Shown: positions 1 through 5,543 of the stretch, one piece after another
Layout of the letters: each line of letters starts with the position of its first letter
How positions within the stretch are numbered: the stretch's first letter is position 1
Assembly: GCA_046704785.1 (NCBI GenBank)
Contig: JBJKRF010000107.1
Span: forward strand, 1-5,543
Direction: 5' to 3'
DNA length: 5,543 bases
Source of the DNA: JBJKRF01 sp046704785
GTDB taxonomy: Bacteria; Chloroflexota; Anaerolineae; Anaerolineales; Villigracilaceae
Notes under the pieces: model-generated
Told to the model about the DNA's origin: nothing
The model's input: only the letters and a program-made list of their open reading frames with translations
Database searches by the model: none
Translations under genes and position numbers: made by a program

Positions 1-20
1 TCGGCTTTTTAAAAAAACAT

Positions 21-139
21 CGTTTTATTGGTATAGTCCGTGATGAATTTTAAGGGTTTTTGGGGGGGTGTTGGCGGCGCTTCGCGCCGCCAACACCCCC
101 ACATTTACTCCCTTACCACGAGACCAAAGGACCAAATCA
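21..139. repeat. Intergenic hairpin repeat, left copy
   Basis: An intergenic element that recurs at 5401-5497 in the same orientation. Bases 21-47 match 5401-5427 at 19 of 27 positions without gaps. After a 6-base length difference, bases 64-120 match 5438-5494 at roughly two thirds of positions, ending in the shared TACCACG. The core is a long hairpin (64-100). The segment right of the core carries GAGACCAAAGG and runs up to the stop codon of the peptidase-like gene at 140-142. The arrangement resembles REP- or MITE-like intergenic repeats. No open reading frame or transposase belongs to it, and the outer borders are approximate. Confidence 0.7.
64..100. other. Perfect 17-bp stem hairpin
   Basis: Bases 64-80 and 84-100 are perfect reverse complements, leaving a TTC loop (81-83). 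The stem runs from GGGGGTGTTGG through GCGGCGC. It lies 40 bases past the stop codon of the leftward peptidase-like gene. It could therefore stabilise the 3' end of that mRNA or stop transcription. It is not a classic intrinsic terminator: in the leftward reading direction the stem is followed by CC and then an A run, not a U run. Confidence 0.75.
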
Positions 140-1201
140 TCACTTCAATTGGGCGCACAGATTGTTGGCGATTTGTTTGCGCAGACTTACCAGTTCGGGA
201 TAACCGTAGAAAAACAGGACTTTTTGATTGGCGATGGTGTTTCCAGTCGGTTTCGGATACAGGACGAAATAAGCCCAGGTTTCAGCAATGTCCTCCTCCG
301 GGTCGGTGACGGCATAATCACTGACGAACTGGTCTTTATACTTTGCGTAAAATCTATCCAGGCGTTGCTGGTAAATATCATCATCCGTTTCGGCGTCGAT
401 TTTTGACCACTCATCGTAGATCTTTATCCAGAATTTATCGAAAAAAGTGTTGATGTAGGAGTCAGGATCACTGCATCCCTCGCCGGTGAAATAGCGTGGA
501 CAGGCCTGTTCCTCGCGCGTGTAGACAGCGTCGCTGTTCGGATCGTTGAACACGGCCAGGCTGGGTTGCACCTGTTGCGAGTTGAGAGTTAACAGGTGGC
601 CGAATTCGTGGACGAGGGTAAAAGTCAGGTCTTGCGGGTCGCTGGCATCCAACATATCCACACTCAGGTCCCATTCGTAGGCCGATGTGTCTGATTGTGA
701 GACCGCCGCCAGAACGTTATCTTTGCCGTCCGTGGTAACGATGAAATGTTTCAGAAAAGTGCGCTGGTTTTCGGGGATAATCGCGGCGAAATAATCCCAG
801 ATATTTTCCTGGGCGCTGGCGTCTTTCTGGTACACTTGCAAACTTTGGGGCACTTGATTGTATGTGGCGTCGCTGATCTGGTCTCCGTTGATGGAGTAGG
901 TTACCAGTACATACTCTTCACCTGACGCGAACAACCGCCGTAGCGTGTTCCGACTGGTTTCCGGCCCTCCTTCTGGAACGATGGCCTGAAGTTGGGTCAT
1001 ACAGGCTGTAATGCAGTCGCCGCTTGCGCAACCGGATGTAGGGGAAGGCAGCGGCATGGGCGTGGCGGTGGCAGTCGCCGGGGGGATGGGCGTCGGCGCG
1101 GGGGTCGGTGTACCGAGCAGCAGGTTGGTTGCGGCCATGCAAGCCAGTGAAACGCCTGCAAGGAGAATCAATAGAAAAACCAGACGAACAGTTGATTTCA
1201 T
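140..1201 (-). CDS. Exported HEFGH zinc metallopeptidase-like protein
   Basis: A 353-residue exported protein, probably a zinc-dependent peptidase or a relative. Residues 1-21 form a signal sequence: positive start, then a hydrophobic core to Cys21. SLAC could be a lipidation site but is an imperfect lipobox, so a cleaved signal or membrane anchor is also possible. Residues 31-56 are a Pro/Thr-rich linker typical of surface proteins. HEFGH at 198-202 is the HExxH zinc-binding and catalytic motif. The acidic stretch EEDIAE (302-307) followed by TWAYF lies about 100 residues later and could supply the third ligand, as in gluzincin-type enzymes (inferred). Cys234 and Cys243 may form a disulfide. 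ATG is preceded by AGGA 9 bases upstream. It is the last gene of the leftward block, 30 bases after the PII-like gene. The substrate is unknown, and I cannot assign a named peptidase family. Confidence 0.85.
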   Translation of the reverse strand: MKSTVRLVFLLILLAGVSLACMAATNLLLGTPTPAPTPIPPATATATPMPLPSPTSGCASGDCITACMTQLQAIVPEGGPETSRNTLRRLFASGEEYVLVTYSINGDQISDATYNQVPQSLQVYQKDASAQENIWDYFAAIIPENQRTFLKHFIVTTDGKDNVLAAVSQSDTSAYEWDLSVDMLDASDPQDLTFTLVHEFGHLLTLNSQQVQPSLAVFNDPNSDAVYTREEQACPRYFTGEGCSDPDSYINTFFDKFWIKIYDEWSKIDAETDDDIYQQRLDRFYAKYKDQFVSDYAVTDPEEDIAETWAYFVLYPKPTGNTIANQKVLFFYGYPELVSLRKQIANNLCAQLK

Positions 1202-1210
1202 GGTTGATTT

Positions 1211-1214
1211 TCCT
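1211..1214 (-). promoter_or_regulatory. Ribosome binding site, peptidase-like gene
   Basis: AGGA on the minus strand, 9 bases before the ATG at 1201. It lies inside the short gap after the PII-like gene and supports the chosen start and separate translation within one mRNA. Confidence 0.6.
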
Positions 1215-1231
1215 GACCTGGGAATGGGAAG

Positions 1232-1588
1232 TTATGGCTTGTTTTTCTCTAGCCCGTAGACTTGTGTGGTTGGCAGCACCACCAGCAGGCCTGTGTTTGG
1301 CTCGTTCAGGTTGCCGACGATATGCTCTGTGGCAGCTACCAGCTCGGGGACGAGACTCTCGTCTTTCAATACCGTAAAAATCGTCTGGCCCATGCGCTCC
1401 GGGCTGGGCAGGAAACTGGCCAAACTGGGGATAATCGGCATATCATCGCGCAAGCCCTGTTCCTGGCGGATGCGCCCGATGCCGGTGCTCTGGAAGACGG
1501 TTACCCCATTGACGCCTATCTGCTCCCAGGCGTTGAGCAAGTCTTGAAGTTTTTCGGGGTCATGCAGGACGAATAGAATCATACTCAT
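1232..1588 (-). CDS. PII-like small protein, putative antiporter regulator
   Basis: A 118-residue soluble protein with no signal or membrane segment. The predicted order of elements fits the PII/DarA-type fold: strand 4-9 (ILFVLH), helix 11-24, strand 28-33 (GVTVFQ), a long loop 34-66, strand 68-74 (QTIFTVL), helix 78-91, strand 100-105 (GLLVVL). PII-like proteins are usually trimers that bind nucleotides or small ligands and control transporters through the long loop. Here the loop starts STGIGR and has no tyrosine, so the uridylylation site of classical GlnB is absent. It is therefore probably a divergent PII-like sensor, not GlnB. AAGGAG lies 8 bases before the ATG. It sits 35 bases after the antiporter gene, which makes the antiporter the natural candidate partner. 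The fold call is by eye; the ligand and function are unknown. Confidence 0.75.
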   Translation of the reverse strand: MSMILFVLHDPEKLQDLLNAWEQIGVNGVTVFQSTGIGRIRQEQGLRDDMPIIPSLASFLPSPERMGQTIFTVLKDESLVPELVAATEHIVGNLNEPNTGLLVVLPTTQVYGLEKNKP

Positions 1589-1596
1589 GGTTTATT

Positions 1597-1602
1597 CTCC
1601 TT
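1597..1602 (-). promoter_or_regulatory. Ribosome binding site, PII-like gene
   Basis: AAGGAG on the minus strand, 8 bases before the ATG at 1588. It is a near-consensus site, the strongest in the leftward block, and predicts that the small protein is made at a higher rate than the antiporter. Confidence 0.75.
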
Positions 1603-1623
1603 GGACGCCTCGCGCCGGTGTTT

Positions 1624-2802
1624 TTACGACTTCTTGAACAGCACTCGCAGGAGCGGTGGTGTCACCAGCGTGCAAAAGATGACCATCCCTACCACAGCCG
1701 AAAACTCGGTCGCGTTGAGCAGGCCCGCCGTGATACCTGCGCTGGCAGCGATCAGACTGACCTCGGCCCGTGGCACCATCCCCATTCCCAGTTGGACGCT
1801 TTGGGGCCAGTTCAACCCCGACAGGTGTGCGCCCAGTCCGGCACCTAATAGTTTGCCGGCGATGGCTGCCACAACGATCAGCGCGACCAGCCCCAGGTTG
1901 CCTTGTAGAGAAAAGATATTGGCCGAAAGCCCGATATTGACGAAGAAAATGGGCACGAACAGGCCGTAGGCCAGGGCATGGACGCGTGGTTGGAGATTCT
2001 CTTTTTCGGGAGAACGTGCGAACATCAATCCGGCGATGAAAGCTCCCGTAATGGTCGCCATCCCACCGACCAGGTCCGCAGCGATGGCGTAGCCTAACAG
2101 GACGACGATGGCAAATGTCAGCACGTTCTGGCTAATGGGCAGGTCGCGCACCCACTGAACCAGGCGCGGCAGCAGCCATAGACCGAATCCGGCGGCCAGC
2201 CCGAAGAATAGCAGCATACGCGCAAAAACCCATAACAGACTGGGCAGGCCGCCGACCCCGCTGGTCAGGGCGAAGAAAAGCGACAGCATCAGGATGCCCA
2301 GCACATCGTCGAAGACAGCCGCGCCGAGCAGGCTGAAGCCAACTTGCGAGCGGAGTTGCTCCAGTTCCATGAGCGTCTGGGCTGAGATGCTAACCGACGA
2401 AGCGGCCAACGTGATTCCCAGGAAAATTGCCTGCGACATGGACAGACCGAAGAGCAGACCCACGCTCCAGCCGAGAGCCGCTGAGAGCAGCGCTCCCAAG
2501 GTGCCGGAGAGCGCCGAGGTAGACGTGTTACGGCGCAAGTCTTCCAGGTGCAATTCCAGCCCGGCGACGAACATCAAGAACAGCACACCCATCTGCCCCA
2601 AGAGCGAAATCGTCTCACTTAAGTGGGCGTCGTTCAAGATGGACAGGTTCAACAGGTTGAGCAGCGAGGGCCCCAGGGCGATGCCGACCAACATTTCGCC
2701 TAACACCGCAGGTTGGTGTAGTCGCAGGGCTGCGTACCCGGCCATTTTGGCGGCCAGGAGCAGCACAGCCAGCAAGAACGCAAGTTGTAGAAATGGGGTC
2801 AT
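1624..2802 (-). CDS. CPA2-family cation:proton antiporter
   Basis: A 392-residue, almost wholly hydrophobic membrane protein of the monovalent cation:proton antiporter-2 type (Kef/NapA-like exchanger domain), with roughly 11-13 membrane helices. Family marks: QPAVLGEMLVG..LGP (30-45), FVAGLEL (78-84), the long Ser/Ala-rich helix around 130-144, the adjacent aspartates D165-D166 expected to carry the ion/proton, PIFFVNIGL (284-292), and VPRAEVSLI (343-351) with conserved basic R345. It exchanges Na+ or K+ for H+; which ion cannot be told. It ends right after the transport domain, with no RCK/TrkA-N or Usp domain, so any control must come from other proteins. The open frame runs back to 3138, but the added 112 residues are non-hydrophobic and overlap the divergent mutase. 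ATG 2802 directly precedes the first helix. No Shine-Dalgarno is visible there. First gene of the leftward block. Confidence 0.93.
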   Translation of the reverse strand: MTPFLQLAFLLAVLLLAAKMAGYAALRLHQPAVLGEMLVGIALGPSLLNLLNLSILNDAHLSETISLLGQMGVLFLMFVAGLELHLEDLRRNTSTSALSGTLGALLSAALGWSVGLLFGLSMSQAIFLGITLAASSVSISAQTLMELEQLRSQVGFSLLGAAVFDDVLGILMLSLFFALTSGVGGLPSLLWVFARMLLFFGLAAGFGLWLLPRLVQWVRDLPISQNVLTFAIVVLLGYAIAADLVGGMATITGAFIAGLMFARSPEKENLQPRVHALAYGLFVPIFFVNIGLSANIFSLQGNLGLVALIVVAAIAGKLLGAGLGAHLSGLNWPQSVQLGMGMVPRAEVSLIAASAGITAGLLNATEFSAVVGMVIFCTLVTPPLLRVLFKKS

Positions 2803-3054
2803 GTGTGTTGATGAAAGTGTACCACGTTGTCGCGTGGGGCCGCCGTCGAGCCGAAGCCGGCAACGGGTGAAATGAGCGGCGAATCCGGGCGCGGGTGACA
2901 CTCCTCGGCGTGTATGGTGTTCTATCGGCTGTACAATTCTTCGAAATCCAAATGAGTCGTCGTAGTTGCCATCAGGCGGGTTTAGCTTCCTGCCCCATTG
3001 CGGCTTATCCTGCCGGTTGGGTTGGTCGGACGGCGATGAGAAAGTGGAGTCGTG
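2803..3054. promoter_or_regulatory. Divergent intergenic region with promoter-like boxes
   Basis: This 252-base region must carry the promoters of both divergent blocks. Leftward: TACACT (2821 to 2816) is a fair -10 box, and would place the RNA start only about 6 bases before the antiporter ATG, fitting the missing Shine-Dalgarno and a leaderless mRNA. Rightward: TACAAT (2932-2937) is a good -10 box but has no convincing -35 at 16-18 bases; a GTGACA at 2895-2900 is too far away. A small hairpin, GGCGGG (2975-2980) with CCTGCC (2989-2994), would lie in the mutase leader. A short inverted repeat CCACG/CGTGG (2822-2826, 2833-2837) could be an operator. I found no cobalamin riboswitch box. All boxes are by eye. 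Confidence 0.4.
3046..3049 (+). promoter_or_regulatory. Ribosome binding site deciding the mutase start
   Basis: GGAG ends 5 bases before ATG 3055 but only 2 bases before the in-frame GTG 3052. The spacing favours the ATG, giving a 550-residue protein. Confidence 0.65.
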
Positions 3055-4707
3055 ATGAGCCTTCAGGACGAATACAAGCGTTGGAAAGAAAACACCCTGA
3101 AAAGAGTGACCGACCGTTTTCCCGAGCGGAAATCCCATTTCGTGACATCTTCTGGTATTGAATTGCCGGAGCTCGAACTCCCCGCAAGCGTTGACGCCGA
3201 TTACATGGCGCGACTCGGCTTCCCCGGCGAGTACCCGTTTACGCGTGGTGTGCAGCCGACCATGTACCGCGGGCGCTTCTGGACGATGCGCCAGTATGCC
3301 GGTTTCGCCACGGCGGAGGAGTCGAACCGTCGTTACCGCTATTTATTGGAGCACGGCCAGACCGGGCTATCGGTGGCCTTCGATCTGCCGACGCAGATCG
3401 GTTACGACGCCGACGACCCAATGGCGCTAGGGGAAGTGGGCAAGGTGGGGGTGTCGATTCCGTCGGTGCACGAGATGGCGGCGCTGCTGGATCAGATTCC
3501 CCTGAGCAAGGTTTCGACTTCGATGACGATCAACGCGCCGGCGGGTGTGTTGCTGGCGATGTACATTGCGGTTGCCAAACGTCAGGGTGTGGATTTAAAG
3601 GCCCTGCGCGGCACGGTTCAGAATGACATTCTCAAGGAATACACCGCACGCGGCACTTATATCTTCCCGCCGGCGCCGTCGATGCGCCTGATTACCGATA
3701 TTTTCTCATTCTGCGCCAGGGAAGTTCCCAATTGGAATACCATTTCGATTTCCGGCTACCACATCCGCGAGGCCGGTTCGACAGCGGCGCAGGAAGTGGC
3801 TTTTACGCTCTCCAACGGGATCGCGTACGTGGAAGCGGCGCTGGCTGCCGGCCTGGACGTGGACGCCTTCGCCCCGCAGCTTTCATTTTTCTTCAACGCG
3901 CATAACAACTTGCTGGAGGAGGTCGCCAAGTTTCGCGCCGCGCGCCGCCTGTGGGCGCGTATCATGCGCGAGCGCTTCAAGGCGCAGAAACCCTCCAGTT
4001 GGCAGATGCGTTTTCACACCCAGACGGCCGGTTCCACTCTGACGGCCCAGCAGCCGGAAAACAACGTAGTGCGTGTTACGCTCCAGGCGCTGTCTGCCGT
4101 GCTGGGTGGAACGCAGTCGTTGCACACCAACTCGATGGACGAGGCGCTCTGGCTGCCAACGGAGAAATCGGTGCGGGTGGCGCTGCGCACCCAGCAGGTC
4201 ATCGCGTATGAATCGGGTGTGGCCGATTCGGTCGACCCGTTGGCCGGTTCGTACCTGATTGAGCGCCTGACCGACGAGGTCGAGGAGCTGGCGCGCGAGT
4301 ACATCCAACGCATCGACGACATGGGCGGCGCGCTGAAGGCCATCGAGCGCAACTTTATCCAGAACGAGATTCAGGAGGCAGCTTACGCTGCGCAAAAGGC
4401 CATCGAAAAAGGCGAGCAGGTGGTGGTTGGCGTCAATCAATTTCAGATCGAAGAACAGATCACGCTCGAACGCCAGTCTATCGACCCGGCCATCGAGGCG
4501 GCTGCGCGGGCGCGATTGGCGGCCCTGCGCGAGAAGCGCGATCCGGCGCGCGTGGCGGAACTGCGCGCCCGGCTGGAATCCGCCGCGAAAGGGGACGAGA
4601 ACTTGATGCCACTCTTCGTTGAGTGCGTGGAACATGATGTCACTCTGGGCGAGATTTGCAATACTCTGCGCGGTGTATGGGGCGAGTACGTGGCGGAAGG
4701 GTTTTGA
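3055..4707 (+). CDS. mcmA1: Methylmalonyl-CoA mutase, large (catalytic) subunit
   Basis: A 550-residue catalytic subunit of a B12-dependent acyl-CoA mutase, interconverting (R)-methylmalonyl-CoA and succinyl-CoA in propionate metabolism, in the cytoplasm. Family landmarks: YPFTRGVQPTMYRGRFWTMR (60-79), GLSVAFDLPTQ.GYD (104-118), SMTINAPA (156-163), GTVQNDILKEY (186-196), SISGYHIREAG (231-241), GGTQSLHTNSMDEA near 350. By comparison with the Propionibacterium enzyme as I recall it, Tyr81, Gln189, Arg199 and His236 match Tyr89, Gln197, Arg207 and His244. The Tyr/Arg pair indicates methylmalonyl-CoA; isobutyryl-CoA mutase has Phe/Gln. The protein stops at the usual end of the catalytic region (VTLGEICNTLRGVWGEY) and has no cobalamin-binding DxHxxG, so it needs a separate B12-binding subunit, not encoded here. 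That two-protein form is normal in archaea and several bacteria. No frameshift seen. CoA-binding gene follows 177 bases on. Confidence 0.95.
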   Translation: MSLQDEYKRWKENTLKRVTDRFPERKSHFVTSSGIELPELELPASVDADYMARLGFPGEYPFTRGVQPTMYRGRFWTMRQYAGFATAEESNRRYRYLLEHGQTGLSVAFDLPTQIGYDADDPMALGEVGKVGVSIPSVHEMAALLDQIPLSKVSTSMTINAPAGVLLAMYIAVAKRQGVDLKALRGTVQNDILKEYTARGTYIFPPAPSMRLITDIFSFCAREVPNWNTISISGYHIREAGSTAAQEVAFTLSNGIAYVEAALAAGLDVDAFAPQLSFFFNAHNNLLEEVAKFRAARRLWARIMRERFKAQKPSSWQMRFHTQTAGSTLTAQQPENNVVRVTLQALSAVLGGTQSLHTNSMDEALWLPTEKSVRVALRTQQVIAYESGVADSVDPLAGSYLIERLTDEVEELAREYIQRIDDMGGALKAIERNFIQNEIQEAAYAAQKAIEKGEQVVVGVNQFQIEEQITLERQSIDPAIEAAARARLAALREKRDPARVAELRARLESAAKGDENLMPLFVECVEHDVTLGEICNTLRGVWGEYVAEGF

Positions 4708-4884
4708 TATGACTTCGATCTCTTCTCTACGCCCCTCGAATCCTGTTGCCTGAAACGTTGCACGTGTCGATTGCGTATACCTTGCATGTTCTGTTTTCAC
4801 CCACAGGGACGATGGAACTTTCCTTAAGAGAGGGCGGGCATTCGGAAATACTGTTGGAAGACCTGTCCGTGGAGGGACAAAATT
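4708..4884 (+). other. Intergenic gap with a doubtful short reading frame
   Basis: A 177-base gap between two rightward genes, with no clear terminator or paired -35/-10 boxes, so co-transcription is possible. One forward frame stays open from 4713 to the TGA at 4896-4898, overlapping the next gene's start by 14 bases. Read from GTG 4764 it would give 44 residues, and from ATG 4812, 28 residues (MELSLREGG...). The GTG has no Shine-Dalgarno, and the AGGGA before the ATG is only 2 bases away. A 14-codon frame from ATG 4709 also exists. These are more likely chance or remnant than genes. Confidence 0.25.
4871..4875 (+). promoter_or_regulatory. Ribosome binding site, CoA-binding gene
   Basis: GGAGG, 9 bases before ATG 4885; a strong site that fixes the start. 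Confidence 0.75.
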
Positions 4885-5376
4885 ATGTCGAATATTGACT
4901 CGCTCGTTCAAGACTTTCTCGCGCAGAAAAAGGTCGCTGTGGTGGGTGTCTCCGACCGGCGCGACACCGGCTGTAACCTGGCTTACCGGAAGTTCAAGGC
5001 GGCAGGCTACCAGGTTTCCGCCGTCAACCCGCGTATCAGTTCCTTTGAAGGCGACCCTTGTTATCCCGACCTGAAAGCCATCCCTGAAAAACCGGAAGCT
5101 GTTTTCATCCTCGCCAATCCGCAGGTGACGGACCACATCGTCCATGACTGTGTGGATTTGGGCGTCCGGCATGTTTGGATGCATTGCATGATGGGCACCA
5201 AACCCGGCCTGTCGGCCGGTACCACCAGCGTTTCATCCGCTGCGGTGCAGATGTGTCGCCAGAACGATATTGCGGTTATCCCCGGTAGCTGCCCCAACCA
5301 GTTTCTCGACCCCGATTTCTTCCACGGTCTCATGCGTGGCATGTGGCAGTTGGTCGGCAATATGAAAGTCGATTAG
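4885..5376 (+). CDS. CoA-binding domain protein (YccU/CoA_binding_2 type)
   Basis: A 163-residue cytoplasmic protein consisting of one Rossmann-like CoA-binding domain, the fold also found at the start of the succinyl-CoA synthetase alpha subunit. Marks in order: VAVVGVSDR (17-25), the nucleotide/CoA loop after the first strand; GYQVSAVNPR (41-50); the YPDLKAIPE segment (60-68); EAVFILANP (71-79) leading to a helix; GVRHVWMH (93-100); and IAVIPGSCP (129-137), where the family usually has a Cys-Pro pair. The 26-residue tail after Pro137, DPDFFHGLMRGMWQ and beyond, is unlike the short ending of many relatives. No ligase or ATP-grasp domain is attached, so it cannot be a synthetase by itself. 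Proteins of this family bind CoA, but their role is not established. Being downstream of an acyl-CoA mutase suggests a link to CoA-ester metabolism, by context only. Confidence 0.87.
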   Translation: MSNIDSLVQDFLAQKKVAVVGVSDRRDTGCNLAYRKFKAAGYQVSAVNPRISSFEGDPCYPDLKAIPEKPEAVFILANPQVTDHIVHDCVDLGVRHVWMHCMMGTKPGLSAGTTSVSSAAVQMCRQNDIAVIPGSCPNQFLDPDFFHGLMRGMWQLVGNMKVD

Positions 5377-5400
5377 CCGGCTCTCTTTCTCTATAAAAAG

Positions 5401-5497
5401 CGGTTCATTGGGAATCTACGGGATGAAGCGGATTTGTGGGGGTGTTGGGGGGGGGCAGCGGCGGCGAAACCCCCCCAAATTTTTCCCTACCACGGGG
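5401..5497. repeat. Intergenic hairpin repeat, right copy
   Basis: The second, more decayed copy of the repeat at 21-139, same orientation, starting 24 bases after the CoA-binding gene's stop. It begins with the shared ATTGG (5407-5411) and GGATGAA, then GTGGGGGTGTTGG, and ends ...CCCTACCACGGGG. The perfect stem of the left copy is broken: here T5445-G5453 can pair with C5470-A5478 (9 bp) around a 16-base loop. The 9-G run at 5447-5455 is unusual. The borders are approximate. Confidence 0.65.
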
Positions 5498-5513
5498 AAT
5501 TCCCAAGCTAAAT

Positions 5514-5543
5514 AAAATCCCCCCCATTTTGGCGGGGGGTTTT
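5514..5543 (+). terminator. Intrinsic terminator, cut by the window end
   Basis: AAAAT plus a 7-C run (5514-5525), loop ATTTT, then GG, one bulged C5533, a 6-G run and TTTT up to the last base. The stem has about 12 pairs including the flanking A/T pairs and one T-G wobble. The T run may continue past the window. It would end the mutase/CoA-binding transcript. With an A run on the other side it could also serve a convergent gene to the right. Confidence 0.8.

Noticed and set aside
1..20. TCGGCTTTTT at the left edge as the second arm of a terminator
   Set aside because: A matching first arm would lie outside the window, so it cannot be shown.
2294..2875. Open frame of 193 codons on the plus strand
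   Set aside because: Antisense to the well-supported antiporter; Ser/Arg/Pro-rich translation without motifs.
2938..3045. Possible cobalamin riboswitch before the B12-dependent mutase
   Set aside because: No B12-box-like conserved sequence was seen; only a 6-bp hairpin (2975-2994) is present. A covariance-model scan would settle it.
2803..3138. N-terminal extension of the antiporter by 112 residues
   Set aside because: The extension is polar, has no domain, crosses the divergent promoter region and overlaps the mutase coding start. ATG 2802 starts directly at the first membrane helix.
3883..5184. Open frame of 433 codons on the minus strand
   Set aside because: It lies antisense to the mutase and CoA-binding genes, whose family motifs are clear. 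Its Arg/His/Leu-rich translation has no recognisable domain, which is typical of a codon-bias shadow.
5438..5455. G-quadruplex in the G-rich part of the right repeat
   Set aside because: Only two separate G runs (5 and 9) occur close together. Four runs with proper loops cannot be drawn convincingly, and pairing with the C run at 5470-5476 explains them better.

Overview
The window looks like a chromosomal piece of a moderately GC-rich bacterium, most likely a Chloroflexota (Anaerolineae-type) member. This is an inference from gene style: a secreted protein with a Pro/Thr-rich linker after its signal sequence, a stand-alone large subunit of methylmalonyl-CoA mutase, and G/C-rich hairpin repeats containing TACCACG. 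No rRNA or other marker gene is present to prove it. I see no tRNA, CRISPR array, transposase or phage gene.

Layout. A leftward three-gene block fills 140-2802: a CPA2-type cation:proton antiporter, then a small PII-like protein, then an exported HEFGH metallopeptidase-like protein. The gaps are 35 and 30 bases, so they probably form one operon. A 252-base divergent intergenic region (2803-3054) separates it from a rightward block. That block holds the methylmalonyl-CoA mutase large subunit (3055-4707) and, after a 177-base gap with no obvious terminator, a small CoA-binding-domain protein (4885-5376). The window ends in a strong hairpin terminator (5514-5543).

The gene block is bracketed by two diverged copies of one intergenic repeat in the same orientation (about 21-139 and 5401-5497). 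Each lies just past the 3' end of a transcription unit. The left copy contains a perfect 17-bp stem, and the right copy has a decayed version.

How the genes may work together. In the leftward block, a membrane exchanger without its own regulatory domain is followed by a small protein with the strand/helix order of PII-family sensors. That suggests ligand-controlled ion transport, but it is inference. In the rightward block, the mutase interconverts succinyl-CoA and methylmalonyl-CoA but lacks its cobalamin-binding half, so a separate small subunit must be encoded outside the window. The downstream CoA-binding protein fits the acyl-CoA theme, but its function is unknown. Nothing here is clearly a new defence or mobile system. 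The most interesting items are the antiporter/PII-like/peptidase cluster and the paired repeats.
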